DNA of 64,000 nt from Microthyrium microscopicum (Eukaryota; Ascomycota; Dothideomycetes; Microthyriales; Microthyriaceae). A program made the position numbers and the translations under genes. This document shows, piece by piece, positions 34,385 through 45,905 of this stretch. Below the pieces are notes generated by a model. That model worked only from the letters and a program-made list of their open reading frames with translations, was not told the DNA's origin and searched no databases. Position 1 is the stretch's first letter. Each line of letters starts with the position of its first letter. The stretch covers positions 4,420,282 to 4,484,281 of the forward strand of contig MU004230.1 in NCBI GenBank assembly GCA_010405405.1, read 5' to 3'.

Positions 34385-35571
34385 TCACGACCTTGAAAGA
34401 TTAACATTGTGCTTGATCAACACACGATCAACGGCCGAGCCCATGAGCGGGATACCAATGGTCTTTTCCGCTCTGAATTGGATATATTGGTCCCCGAACA
34501 TCTCAATTAGGGCCTTTTCTTCGCCTACCCCAGGAAGATATCTTGTTAGCCAGACTTCTTCAAAAACAGCTAGCGTGCCCACATCATATCTCGAGCTTCG
34601 CGTCTCCTACGCCTCTGGGCCGCAGGGTCCAGCGGCGCTGAGCCGCCCAAACAAGCATCAGGACATGAATTAGAGAAGCTTGTCAGCAAGGCTAGAGGGT
34701 AGGTAAGGCACTCACCCGGGATGCGACGAAAGAAGAACCTCCACAAGATCAGCGCAAAGAGAGGCGTCGAAATTACATTCCCCAGCAACACCTGCGTGCC
34801 GACGGCCCACCAGTAGAAGCCAAAATAGCTAGGATGGCGACACCAGGCATAGGGACCCGACGTGATGAGGACATGGTCGCTGCGCTTCTGGCGCTGGACG
34901 ATGTGGTTGAAACTGACGCCCGCGGTAGCGATAGCGGAGTCTCTCATGTACTGCCCTAGCACGACAAGCACGACGCCGAGCAGCTGCAGTGGAATGTGAG
35001 CCCAGCGGGCCTGCCAGGCGGGGAAGAAGACGCTGGTGAGGGTTGTCTCAAGCAAGGCGACTGTCATGGCGTAGGTGTAAGGGCGGCCGTTGGACATTGT
35101 GAGAAAACTGTTTGATTTTGTGTTTTTGAGATTCCAGCGCGCATAGGTGTAGAATTCGCCAAAGTGGAATAGTGAGAGGATGCTTAGAAAGGCAGGGGTG
35201 CGCCATATTCGTGAGGGATTGATGAATAGAAAGTATATGGTGAGTAGTGTGCCAGCTCCGAGAATGTTGCCGAGCACGTAGGATTCGAGTGATATTCCTG
35301 TCAGTGAGAGCTTTCCGTCGGGCTTCAAATCGTCAAAAGCTACAGTGACTGTTTCATGATGTGGTTGGTCTTGCTCACTGGACGAGCTGGAGTCCGAGCG
35401 AGCTTCGCGTTGTGTTCTGCGCTGTTCCATGGCGTCTTGGTTGGTGCTTGCGTTTGAAGTTTGTGTTTCTTCGCTAGAATCTTGAGTCTCGTAAGATGGA
35501 CCAAGGAGATGCTCTTGGGGAGCGGAAGGCATGTCCTGGCCGGACGAGGCTAGAAAAGTCGTGACGGACAA
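34385..35571 (-). CDS. STE14: Protein-S-isoprenylcysteine O-methyltransferase (Ste14/ICMT)
   Basis: ER membrane enzyme that methylates the C-terminal prenylcysteine of CaaX proteins such as Ras, Rho and the a-type pheromone, using S-adenosylmethionine. Two exons: 35571-34716 and 34524-34385, with a 191-nt intron, giving 331 residues. A Ser/Gln-rich cytosolic N-terminus of about 90 residues is followed by several membrane helices (YVLGNILGAGTLLTIYFLFI, PLQLLGVVLVVLGQYMRDSA). The ICMT core has HVLITSGPYAWCRHPSYFGF. Splicing joins FFFRRIP-G to EEKALIEMFGDQYIQFRAEK, restoring the catalytic RI..EE..L...F...Y signature. Without splicing, the frame instead runs into an Arg-rich tail and stops at 34570, losing that motif. 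The upstream start could be shorter (MPSAPQEHLL). Confidence 0.9.
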
Positions 35572-36776
35572 TAGTATGGAGTTGGGATCATTGATATTGT
35601 TCTTGGACTCCCAGCCTTTGTTATCAGAAACCAGACACCCAAAATCAATCCTTTGTCAACTTATAAAGTACTCCAGACAAAGCAATGATAGCAGACTGTA
35701 AAAAAGAAGTTGGACTTTGTCCATGAAGCCACGAAGATGGAGTTCGAAGTTTACAGCCTCAATCAGGCATGAAACCTCCTCGGATAGTACCTCTTATAAG
35801 GCGACGAATCTCCATCATGGATTATCACGTGATCGATATCAACGACGTTAAGTATTTTTGATCTGAGAGCTGGACTGTATTGTTGCTTCTTTGATAAACC
35901 AAGAATGTTCATTTCGACGCCAGCGTCCTGGTAGTATCTCATCATCATGTCCAATGCATCGACTGTTCGGAACGTCCCGCATACCCTTCGTAGAAAGAGA
36001 GATAAATCCGACAATGGCTTGCAAGCTGAAATCCTTCAAGAAACATCTAGCCCAGGAGCCAGGGCTTTCTTGACCAGATAGTAGGATTCCACGTGTATCT
36101 AAGAATAAACAATAGGGCCGCAGGTTAGTCTTTTCGGTTCAATCATACTGGATTGATGTTTGAATGCGAAAGCTGTCTTTCTTGAAACAGAGCTAGACAA
36201 CGAACAATCGCAATTGAAACTGTTAAGCATCTTAACGGGATCAGTGCTTCAAAGCGGTGCTTCTTAAATATGGAAAGTTGGTCAAGTCTGGTCCCGAAAG
36301 CGAACGCGATGGTGTTCAGAGTAGATGTTTGGAAGGATCGGATCTTTATCAAGTTCATTTGGAAGTTAGGAGCTTCCGCTCCGCAGAGCATGGACGATGC
36401 CTATATACGGTGCGGGACAGGTCTTGACACTCTGGTCGAGTTACGGTACTAAACATATAACTTGGCCTAATATCATATTGAGCAGAGTGGAACATGATAT
36501 CGAACACAGGTTCGGCATTTTCCGCGGCCCTGTCATACTCTTGCAACAAACTATAAGTTCTGCTCTTGTTTCGTTCCATATCACATGCCGTATCAAGAAG
36601 AGCGTGGCTCTGTTGAACGTCATTATTGATATCCTTGATAAGTTAATACAAGGGCATAGCTCTTGAGTCGACCGTGTGTTCTCTTCGTGCATTCCTGAAT
36701 CACGTCCATCACAAAATCCAATATCAAAGTCCATCAAGACTATTCTGCATATCTCATCTCAACTATAGTATACAAC
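35572..36776. other. Intergenic region STE14-SDS22 with an uncertain gene
   Basis: Contains the possible three-exon gene at 36036-36579 and, downstream of it on the same strand, an open frame at 35763-36014 (RTVDALDMMMRYYQDAGVEM) that I could not join to it in phase. The STE14 promoter is at the left end. Confidence 0.4.
36036..36579 (-). CDS. Possible unrecognised spliced gene (142 codons)
   Basis: I can build a three-exon model: 36579-36409, 36343-36149 and 36098-36036, all junctions at phase 0. The second intron (36099-36148, 50 nt) has a near-ideal fungal form: GTATGA donor, GACTAAC branch site, TTCTTAG acceptor. The first (36344-36408, 65 nt) has GTATAT, a CCTAAC branch site and AAAG. 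The product begins MERNKSRTYSLLQEYDRAAE, continues STLNTIAFAFGTRLDQLSIF and ends YYLVKKALAPGLDVS. I do not recognise it. The frame is open 20 codons further upstream (VQQSHALLDTACD), so the true start may be earlier, or this may be the remnant of a longer gene. Confidence 0.28.
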
Positions 36777-37985
36777 TCACTTCCCCACAACAGTAACAAA
36801 CGTTGCATCAATCTGCACCACCTGCGGCAACGCCAACCTGACCTTATTCCTATACAACACCGGCTGTCTCGTCTGCAGTGGATTTCCCTCAAAGTACACC
36901 GTCTTCAGCTCCTTCTTATCCTTCAATTGACTCTCCACCTCTTCAAAGCTTGCTAACTGGCAGCCACTCGCCCACAATTCCTCTAGGTTGACTAGAGAGT
37001 CTAAGCCGCTAAGGTGCGCGATGGCGTTGGAGGAGATGTCGATTACGCGGAGGTTGGTGTTGGATTCTAGGCCGGTGATGGAGGTGAGGAGGTTGTTGGA
37101 GATGTGTAGTTCTTCGAGGCTGGTGAGGGCTGAGAGGCCGGAAATGGTGGTTATGCGGTTTGCTTGGATTGAGAGGATTTTGAGATTTGATAGAGTAGAG
37201 AGACCCTGAGAGGTGGTTTGTTAGTTTTGACTTGGATAGTCTAGGGATGAGCATCGGGACTTACGGTTATTTCTGTGATTTTGTTCTTGCCAAGCCATAG
37301 CTCTTCGAGGCCAGTCAAAGTCTCGAGATTTTCGACAGTCTGTATAGCGATTAGAAGGAGAATGTGTGCCACAGATTGTGATATCTTTTACCCGTATCCT
37401 GTTCCCACCCAGCTCCAAATTCCTAAGCTTCGACAGACCCTCCAGTCCCTGAATATGTGATATCCTATTCTGAACGAAATAAATATCCGTAAGCTCAGCC
37501 AAATGATCCACATTCTTCAAATGCTTGATCTTATTGAAGCTTAAATCCAAACTCTTCAACTTCCTCATCCCCTCCAATCCCTGTATATCCTTGATCAGAT
37601 TATCATAGAAATCAACCTCCTCCAACGTCTCCCTTAAACTCTCCGGTAGCTCAATCCTAGCGACCGCATTCTGCCGCAAACACAGCCGCAACACCTTTTT
37701 GAACCGGTCCAGTCCCAGCTTCGACACCGACGAGATGCGGCAGTGTGTGAGATCAATGTCCTCCGCATCATCTTCGTAGTCGGCAAGTAGATCCTCATCG
37801 GCCTCGATTTTGTCGCCTTCTATGGACGCTCCTTGTTGTACTACTGCGTGTCGTTGAACGGGATGTGAGTGCTCGTCTTCGCCTTCGGAGCTGACGGCGC
37901 TGTCGTCATCGTTGGTGCCGTTGATGTCGCTTATACGTAGCTTTCCGTCCCAACCGTTGCGGTTGGAGGTTGGAGAGGTGGGCAT
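36777..37985 (-). CDS. SDS22: Protein phosphatase 1 regulatory subunit Sds22
   Basis: Leucine-rich-repeat partner of PP1 (Glc7) that chaperones and localises the nuclear phosphatase for mitotic exit. Three exons: 37985-37392, 37339-37265 and 37205-36777 (introns 52 and 59 nt), 365 residues. An acidic N-terminus (DEDLLADYEDDAEDIDLTHC) leads into about eleven 22-residue SDS22-type repeats, for example LKSLDLSFNKIKHLKNVDHL, LRNLELGGNRIRTVENLETL and LKILSIQANRITTISGLSAL, then a cap, YFEGNPLQTRQPVLYRNKVR. The ATG at 37985 is chosen because the longer frame upstream begins with TTG only. Confidence 0.95.
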
Positions 37986-39632
37986 GGTTTTGAGGAGAGG
38001 GGTTGTTTGTTTACGGCGTCGGATGAGGGGCAAGTTCAGGAACCAGACAGGGAGAGTAGAACTTGAGTTGGAGATGGTAGAAGCGAAGAGATACGTGTTT
38101 GACCGTAGGCGCGAAGATGTATTGATCGTGTAGTTTAGCAGACGCAGAGAATGTGTTGTGGCAAGCGTAATGTGAGGTGTGCTGGCAGATGTAGAGCGTG
38201 GGCAAAATGTCTAGGCAGTGCTATGCGCAAGGCTGACAGTCAACAACTATGGATCAAACGCGGCAAGGTGGAAGCTGATGCAAAGAAGGAGCAAGTGCCG
38301 ATATGTGTCAGAGGCTGGAAAATGGTCCGGTTTGCTCAAATACAAACAGTAGGCGTAGTTGTTGAAGGTTGGAAAGCACAATAACAGGTGGGGGGAATGG
38401 TATGTGCTATGGGAATCAAGGATGAGGAATTGCGGATGAAGATAATAGAGTAAAGTATGGCTCCACCAATTACTTCAGCCTTGCATCACGCTTTGCCAGC
38501 AAATCGCCATTATTCCCTCAACGATACTATGTACAAATTTTCTTCACCTCTTTTTGCCACATACATGAAATAGCTCGTATGTCTTCTTTCTGGTGTTGAA
38601 AAAACATGCTTGAGCGACGAGCGTTGACATGGACGTTAAATATCACCACACGTGAAATAGTTGAGAAACATGTATGTTTAGACTTGATTTTAGTTTGTAT
38701 AATTATATCCCGCTTTGCGCCTTCCTCTGTCGATTATGGCGCCACCTATAAAGCGCCAGACTGATGGTGTATTTTGCACTTTTCGTGTGCTTTGCGTCAA
38801 TTATCAATCGCTACTGTTTGCCCTGGCCAGCGCCAACCGGCTGCATCGATCCGTACCCATAGATTATCGAGGCTTCTAATACAAACAGACGCTTAGAGAG
38901 AGATGAGAGAGATTGGGTAGAACCAACGAAAGGCTTGAAAACAAGATAAAGGAAAAGTGCACTCTCATTGGAGGGCGATTGCTGTATCGTAGTAGTCACT
39001 GCTTGCAAGCAAGTATAACTAACAAGCTCTCCACGGTAGCTCCATGCGAGTATGCAACGCATCAACAAAACCATCTAGACAGCCGGATGAAAGGGGAATT
39101 CGAGTGGTGACGCTCCCGAATCTGGAAAAACAGTCCACGCTCCCAGCAATGCAGATGTCGATCCAAGAAGTAGAAGAAACAAAAGTTGTAAGCACAAACG
39201 CGAGCAGTGATTTGACCCAATCGGGAAACCGCTTTTTTGTTATCGACAGAGGTGAATGTGAATCCGGGGGTGGAAAAGGAAAAATAATGTAGATCGGATG
39301 CCCCGCCCAGTAAAAATGACTATGTTTGGCAGACTTTCGAAGTTGCCCAAGATGTATAACCGAAGATCTTATGCCTTTCAATAGACCAATCCTCAGTCCG
39401 AGGAGGAAGATGGGAATAGAGTGGGCCAGAAAAGCTGCAAGGTCAACTAGCCTCCAACAGATTCAACAACAAAATCAACAATCCACCATTCGTTAGACAG
39501 ATGCAAGAAGCACGTCGCCAAGACCAGCTCGCGCTCATTTGACCAAGTCGTCGATGAGGGTATCCAATATCGGATAGCAGTAAGTTTCAGGGCGCCGACT
39601 TTATTGGTTTGTCAAAGTGGTAGTGGTGAAAC
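37986..39632. other. Long intergenic region SDS22-PSR1
   Basis: 1.6 kb holding the SDS22 promoter and the 3' UTR of the PSR1-like gene, both on the minus strand. ORFs below 125 codons on both strands have no recognisable motif. No repeat or RNA gene was recognised. Confidence 0.45.
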
Positions 39633-41921
39633 TCATAGGCTCACATCTAATACTAGACTGACATCCTTCACTTGTTGGCCTGCTAAATCTTCGAGAACTG
39701 GTATCAAATCGAGCAATTCGTTATCGTGCGCGTCCGAGAACCAACTGGAGATTGGAACCGCATGCTGAGGATGGAAAATGTAAGAAGTCGGAGAATTGTC
39801 GATAATTATTGTGTCTTTCAAGTCACGGCCAACTTGGGACAGATCCTAGCTTATATTAGTATACTTGTTGTAACAGAGGCTGATAGTATGTACCTTCACG
39901 TAGTTGCCTTGGTGATTATAACAACTTTCACGGAAGAGGCGATGATGTACCACGCCGTGAATATCCAATTGATCTAGTAAAGGATCTCCATACTATGAGG
40001 ATATTAGCGATGAAACAATAAAAGAAGCACATTTTCTGACCTTGGAGACACTGGCAGTGAATACAACCACTTCATAAAGCTCCCCGACTCTCTTCATGAA
40101 TTGGTCGACACCGGGTCGCTTGATTACGTAGACATTGTGATACTGGCCTTCGATTTCAACAGGAATTGTGAAATCCGCTTGGTGTAGAATCTGCGCAATA
40201 ACGGTTAGAAAACACTCAACTATCCTCTTGCGCATGTTCTTACCTTGAAACTGCTGTGGACAAGCGTTTCGTCAAGATCAAGTACTAGACACTTTTTTCC
40301 GGAGAATTCAGCCCGCTTAGGAGGAAGAAGCCATTTCTGGCCGCCCTCCGGACCTTCGCGAACGGGACTACCCTCGTGGTGCGCTATTTGAGCTTGACGC
40401 TCTTCGAGTGGGGGCGGCGGTGGGAGATCGATTTTGGCTTTGCTGTCCCTGTTGCCAGGTGTATGCATGCCATCTGCAGCAGAAGCTTCTTCAGCAAACC
40501 CGGGTACTTCATTTGCTGCAATAGGAACAGTGGCCCCACCATCAGTCATTTCAATCTCCGTATCTCTCTGCTCCTGCTCAGGTGTTCGATCATGTATCAA
40601 CTGCTCCTCGGTAGATGTAATTGGGGTGGGAGCTTGAACGGCTATTTGGGGGCCATTGGAGGATTCCGGGGCAAGACCACCTTGATTGGTTTCGATGCGT
40701 GGCTCGGGTTTCGAAGGCCGTCTTCCAGGTCGTGTATCTGGCGATATGGGTAGGTCTGAGTTTTCGGTGGACTTTTCGTTCAGTGGCTGTTCTGCATGAT
40801 CTCTCGTTGCTGTATTGCCAAAGTCACCAGCATTTTGATCTTGCTTTTGGACACCAGGAACTGCGATTCTGTCTGCTCCCTTCTTTTGCTTGGTTGGCTT
40901 TGCAGCATCTGCGTCTTCATCTGTACCTTTTTTAGAACCAAAACAGCTGAACAAAGCCAAACATCCGCCCTTTTTCTTTTGCTTGGGTAACGGGATGGTG
41001 GGAGAATTAGTTGCCGTTGTGGCGTCTTCGGGCATATTGGTTGGTTTTTCAGTCATGTTTGGGCTTCGGTTGGAAGGCTGACTACTTGCTGTGCTACCGG
41101 CTCTTCTCTTGCCGGTCAGACTACGCTTGGAACCCCGTCCTATACTCTCTGCGGATCCTTTGATGGTATCCCCACTGAGGCCTGTTGTCGCGGATCCAGG
41201 TCCCTCAGTCGCCATAAGGCCTGGAACGTCCAGGTGAGATGGCTTCCGACGGGGACGAGAGTCCGAGTCGTTGATGGTTCTCTCGGAGATGGAAGCTGAG
41301 CTGCGTTCTGTACGTAGATGCTCGGTGGAGTTTTTGCTGCGGGAGGATGTGCGGCTGGGAATTGCGCGGCGAGAGGAGGCTGAGGCTTTTCGCTCAACCT
41401 GATGATACGGGCTGGAATTATTTGCTGCAAGTGAAAGAGGTCAGTGGTGCGAGCGAAATGTGAGTCTGAAATGTGAAGTAGAGAGAATTCCAGTCTGGCG
41501 CAGTCGCAGTCGATTTCATGCCAAACAATGCGGGCTGGTAGCTCTTGCCAAATGAGGCCAAGAACCCAGTTCTGAGGAAGTCGCGCTCCAAAACAGAGGA
41601 AAGAGCAAGAGAGGGCTCAAACCCCAACTACACTTGCTAAAATACAACAAATACAACAAATACAACAAATACAAGCTGCAAATGCGAAATACGCCAATAC
41701 ATCAATGACGCGCGGAGTCAGTGATGGAGAAGCGCGCGTAAAGTACATGGAGTAATTACTTCAGGACGGGTATTGGAAAGAGCGGAATCCTTGGCAGAGG
41801 CCCTGTACATACCAGCGGCGTCACCAACGTCTCTGGGTGCTGTCGATAAAGGCCCGTTTACTCCTTGAGCGGCCAGTCTCGAACTTGTATCGGTGCGAAA
41901 GTGTTGATTGCTGTCTGTCAT
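39633..41921 (-). CDS. PSR1: Psr1/Psr2-like plasma-membrane phosphatase (FCP1/SCP superfamily)
   Basis: HAD-family phosphatase; in yeast Psr1/2 act with Whi2 at the plasma membrane in the general stress and sodium response. Five exons: 41921-41813, 41424-40244, 40190-40041, 39992-39894 and 39845-39633, for 583 residues. The first intron is 388 nt and contains a 9-bp tandem repeat; the others are 48-53 nt. The long disordered N-terminus includes [18 protein letters not shown], whose two cysteines could be palmitoylated. The catalytic FCP1 domain opens with [17 protein letters not shown] (DXDXT/V nucleophile), followed by [60 protein letters not shown] and [20 protein letters not shown], ending in [12 protein letters not shown] as in Psr proteins. 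Confidence 0.88.
41640..41675. repeat. Four-copy 9-bp tandem repeat in an intron
   Basis: AAATACAAC is repeated three times and followed by a fourth copy ending in G. It lies inside the 388-nt first intron of the PSR1-like gene and, on the gene strand, reads as a GTTGTATTT pyrimidine/T-rich run. Confidence 0.85.
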
Positions 41922-42683
41922 GCGGGGCAGTGGCCGTGTTGCGTTGTTCGAGTTGGCAGCACTCGTTGTGCAGCTGTTCCCGGCTGAAAGGTCTGGTTCC
42001 TAAATGACCAAGCTTGCGCAGTCTCGAGATTCCGATGGCTTGGATTGCTGTGTTTGAGCAAGGCTATCACGAAGGCGACGTGCGGCTAGAGGAACGGCGC
42101 GTGGAGAGAAAGTTGGGAGGAGAGTGGTAGTACAGCTCTGGGTACCAAGTTCAGATGAATGGTTTAAAGGGGGTGCTGCGAGTGATGAAGGCGGAGGGTG
42201 GTCAATGCGACGCGGCGGATCGAGGCGTTCACTCAGACAACAGGCTGATGGCTATGAGAGCGGAGCAAAGGCGACAATGAATACTGTAAAGCTGGGGGAG
42301 AAGTGCGATGATGAAGAGAGGTAGCGAGATGGGAAGTATGAAGTAAGAAGAGAAATGAGCAAGCAAGCCGGGGCCGTTCTTTTGGCCTTTCAAGCTGGCT
42401 CTCAGGGACTTGGGGGAGTACTGCACACACAGTGAGGAAGAGACAGGGAGAGCGCTCTGGTCAGTGGTGGTGGTCAAGAGACGGCGGCAGGCTGGCCTGG
42501 GGCTTTGATTTGACTGGCGCTAGCATCAATTATCCTGGCCATCTGGGCTTTTGTGGGCGCTGGTCACTGCTCCTTTGCAAAGAAAATCAACAAGACCGCG
42601 CACAATCTCTGTTGATTCCGCGATGCTAATTTCATTTTCAGGTTGACTTGCCGCTGCTTCAATGCTTGGAACTATCCTGTCTC

Positions 42684-42709
42684 TCATCATCATCATCATC
42701 AACATCATC
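42684..42709. repeat. (TCA)n microsatellite
   Basis: About six TCA units with one interruption near 42701. It is in non-coding sequence upstream of the PSR1-like gene. Confidence 0.8.
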
Positions 42710-43588
42710 TGCGTACAACCTGGCATCAAGGCCGGCACGGCCAGCATGCCCGCTGACGGCTGGTGCCACATGTCGAGATCAGATCTTGAACCTCTCCGCT
42801 CTTGTTGCATGAACCTTTGGAGGTAAATGGAGAAACTAGGCTCAACAAGGCTCGCTCCACCAAAAAGGGCGCATTGGGGATGCCGGGGGCCATGGAAAAT
42901 CCGTAAGCTTGGATCCCGTTTATGCAGCTGCATCAGACTGGAGCATGGACAAAGTTAAAATCGCCAGGTCCAATTGAAATGATTCGCAGCAGTATTAGCT
43001 GTTGGTGTGGCCATGGTACAATGAAGATATCTTCCTAAATAATCCCCTATAAATGCTATTGCTTGACGGGTATTTTTAGTATATAATCCTCCTCGAACTG
43101 CTTTGCTAGAGATCAGGAGCAACATATCGAGAGAGTTCACTTGGTAATGAAAGTTTTTGGCTTTCATTGTGTTTGACCAGTCTCAAAACAGTGTTTCTCT
43201 ATTGTTGCTTATCGTTGTTCGTAAACATATAGGTTTAAGGTCCTAAAGGTAGGTTTCGTTCATACATCAGGCCTGGAATGGATACCATAAGAACGGCTCC
43301 ATGATAGTGAGCCTTACTTGATACTTGTAAAACCAACCACTCGGTCATATCATCCAAGCATCACATGCCTCTGGTACACGATAAGCGCAACGCGACCCAG
43401 ATCCAATATGGGAATTGAGCCTCAGCGAACAAGGGAGCTGTTACTTCGCCGCAACAACAATCCTCCAACATCCATTGGATATATTTGCCTTCACGCATTG
43501 ATAGATACCAGCATCAAAGCCAATACATACACAGTCGGCAATCTTCAAATCCTCGAGCGGCGAACCCTCCTGCCCGCAGCCCGTCAAC

Positions 43589-43621
43589 GATTCCAAAGAT
43601 TCCAGGATTCCAGGATTCCAG
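43589..43621. repeat. GATTCCAG octamer tandem repeat
   Basis: One GATTCCAAA unit followed by three perfect GATTCCAG copies. It lies within the 43318-43758 open frame, where the 8-bp period makes the three reading frames rotate. Confidence 0.85.
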
Positions 43622-44398
43622 AAGACCGTAGACTTGCTTTCTTGCGTTCAAAGTGGATTTCAAGACAAACGAGCCAGAAATTGGTCATGTTCTTTTTAGA
43701 CGCCGTTGGCCCCGACATACCAACCATTCCGCTTGAAGAACACACTGCTCGAGCCTGAGTGGATCGCCAGACACTCCGCAACCGCCCAAGGCGGCTGAAC
43801 TTGCTCATGAGAAGGATTGTGGCTTTGACGAAGCAAGCTTAATCCTTGTGACTGGGCGCCTCTCTTTTTTAATGGTCACCAATTGTTATTAGAGGGCTGC
43901 ATATTTGACAATCTTGGGGGCTTGCATTCGATCATACATATGGTTGGTTCGCCTTTGAACTTCGTGTCTTTGAACTGGAATTGAATGAGTTTAATAATAT
44001 GAGCGATCGAGTAAAGTAACTCCTTTACTCCCATCGTTATCTTATTGAGGGTTTTCTTTACCATCTGAATGAAGTTACTGAAGTTTGGTCCAATGTACCT
44101 TACTCCTTGTTCTGCCGTACAATTTACGCCTTTTACTAATAGAAGACTGATTACATCATTCAGATAAGAGGCAGGTATAGCAGACTTAGTAATGCAATTC
44201 CCGTTGTATGATTCAGTTCAATATCAACGGCATTTTGATTTCATTCCTAGCCATTACAGTGTGATTTTAACAGAAACTGCTCAGCGCAGGTCAAAATTGC
44301 ACGATGATGGACATCAATCGCTGTATACTTCATTACATATAATTTACACATGAGGATGAGGAGGGATATAATCTTTGCTCTCATAAGACACCGGAACT

Positions 44399-45651
44399 TC
44401 AAGCAACACCACCCTTCAGCCCATTCTCCGCCGCACTTTTTGGCTCTTCAGGCGTGTCTGTAGTCTGCCTAGCCGAACCCGACTCGAACGGCGCCGCCAT
44501 CAACGGTGATTGCATAAGAACATCCGCTTCACTTACAGGTTCTCCAAAGCCCACATACCCTCTTGCCAGCACCTCATCCTCAATGCGGCCCAGCCTCGCC
44601 ACCTCTCGACGAACATATGCCGTCACCAGCGCAATCTTCAAAGGATCCACATTCGCATCTGCATTGAACAATTGCCGCCAAACGGCAGCGGCGAGGACAT
44701 CGTCACCCTTGATTAAACCTTCATCATACGCAACGACTGTGCCGCGCCATATTTGTGAATAAGCTTCTAGACTTTTCCGGCGATCAGATGCATCGATTTT
44801 GTGAACAAAGTCCATGGTCCGCTCGGCTTCCCAGAAGAAGTGGTTGGTGAGGAGATCAGACCAGTGATCGCACATTTTCTTGGGGAGTTGGCGGATGCGA
44901 ACTTTAAGCATCCACATGTGTAGCATGCAGACTGTAGCCCATGTATTGAATGTTTTGGGAAGCCCAAGGGCTGTGGCATAAGTTAGCTAGGTAGATACTG
45001 TCGAGACTTGAATTGAACATACCATCAAACCACCATCCTGATCCGAGACCATCATGCATGCCTTGTTCGTCACGCTTCACTCGTTTCTTCGTCTTGCCGT
45101 CTAGCTCATCCACATACTCCTCCATCTGGAACGTGACCTTTGCTCGCTCACAGTCTTGAAACAGTCTTTCTAATACTCCCCAGCTCCACTGCGGCGTTGT
45201 CCATTTGTAATTGTGTATATCATCAGGAAGAGGAGCCAACACTTGGACCTCACCATGTTCATCTCTGACACCCACCCGCTGGCCGGTGGCGAGCATTTCA
45301 TATATTTGATCTAGAGTTGGTGCTGGCTCTTCAACATGGTTTGTAGGCTCTGTAGGATCGGGGATATCTTTGACTCCTTGGACAACAGGCTTCGTAGCAT
45401 AAAGTCGGACCGGGTCTGCGGCGGTTATGGGAGAAACGTTTCGTTGCGAGTTGCTGCGAGCATTCAATTGCCATATCGAGGGTCCGCTTCGAGTTGCGAT
45501 TGTTCGTCTTGACAAATTCGAGACAGTGCTGCTCTTGATTAACAGTTAGCAGCTACTCCAGAAGTAAGAACGCGCTACTTACGACTCTGGCAAAGGCGCT
45601 ATCACTTCTCAGTACTCTGGCGCATGCTCGACATGTATGATTTGAAGCCAT
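44399..45651 (-). CDS. CBP3: Ubiquinol-cytochrome c chaperone Cbp3
   Basis: Mitochondrial assembly factor; with Cbp6 it binds the mitoribosome exit and newly made cytochrome b for complex III. Three exons: 45651-45583, 45533-45023 and 44970-44399 (introns 49 and 52 nt), 383 residues. The N-terminus (MASNHTCRACARVLRSDSAF) is basic and lacks acidic residues over the first 15 positions, fitting a matrix presequence. The chaperone domain is in the last third: LGLPKTFNTWATVCMLHMWM, MCDHWSDLLTNHFFWEAERT and LEAYSQIWRGTVVAYDEGLI. The splice FDA-LGLPKTF is needed to join the domain. A hydrophilic C-terminal tail of about 35 residues (ARQTTDTPEEPKSAAENG) follows. The gene is head to head with CEM1. 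Confidence 0.88.
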
Positions 45652-45905
45652 GATATGTGATCAAGGTGTAAGTAAAGGCAATCTTTGAGCAGACTTGAGA
45701 TTGATGAGGTCAAAAAAGTTCTGGAATTGATGATGCCTCGTTCTGGCCCTAGCAATGACCCCTGTCAGCCGTCCATCCAAGCTCCGAGCTTCAAATGTTC
45801 CTCAACCATCAGCTTGCCTGGTTGCCCGCATCGTGTTGCGAACACTACTTCTACATTTATTGATGTGAAAATCCAAGTGTTAGATCTTTTACCAAACAAG
45901 ATGTC
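45652..45905. promoter_or_regulatory. Bidirectional promoter between CBP3 and CEM1
   Basis: Only 254 bp separate the two start codons, and both products are mitochondrial. Whether the genes share elements cannot be told; no known mitochondrial-gene box was recognised by eye. Confidence 0.6.

Larger units (their letters stand above)
41922..44398. other. 2.5-kb intergenic region PSR1-CBP3
   Basis: Promoter of the PSR1-like gene at the left and 3' flank of CBP3 at the right. It contains the two small tandem repeats listed separately. The longest ORF, 43318-43758, is interrupted by an 8-bp repeat that is not a multiple of three, and I did not call it a gene. Confidence 0.4.

Noticed and set aside
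43318-43758. 146-codon plus-strand ORF between PSR1 and CBP3
   Set aside because: It contains a GATTCCAG octamer repeat whose period is not a multiple of three, has no recognisable domain and sits in a gene-poor stretch. Possibly real, but unsupported.
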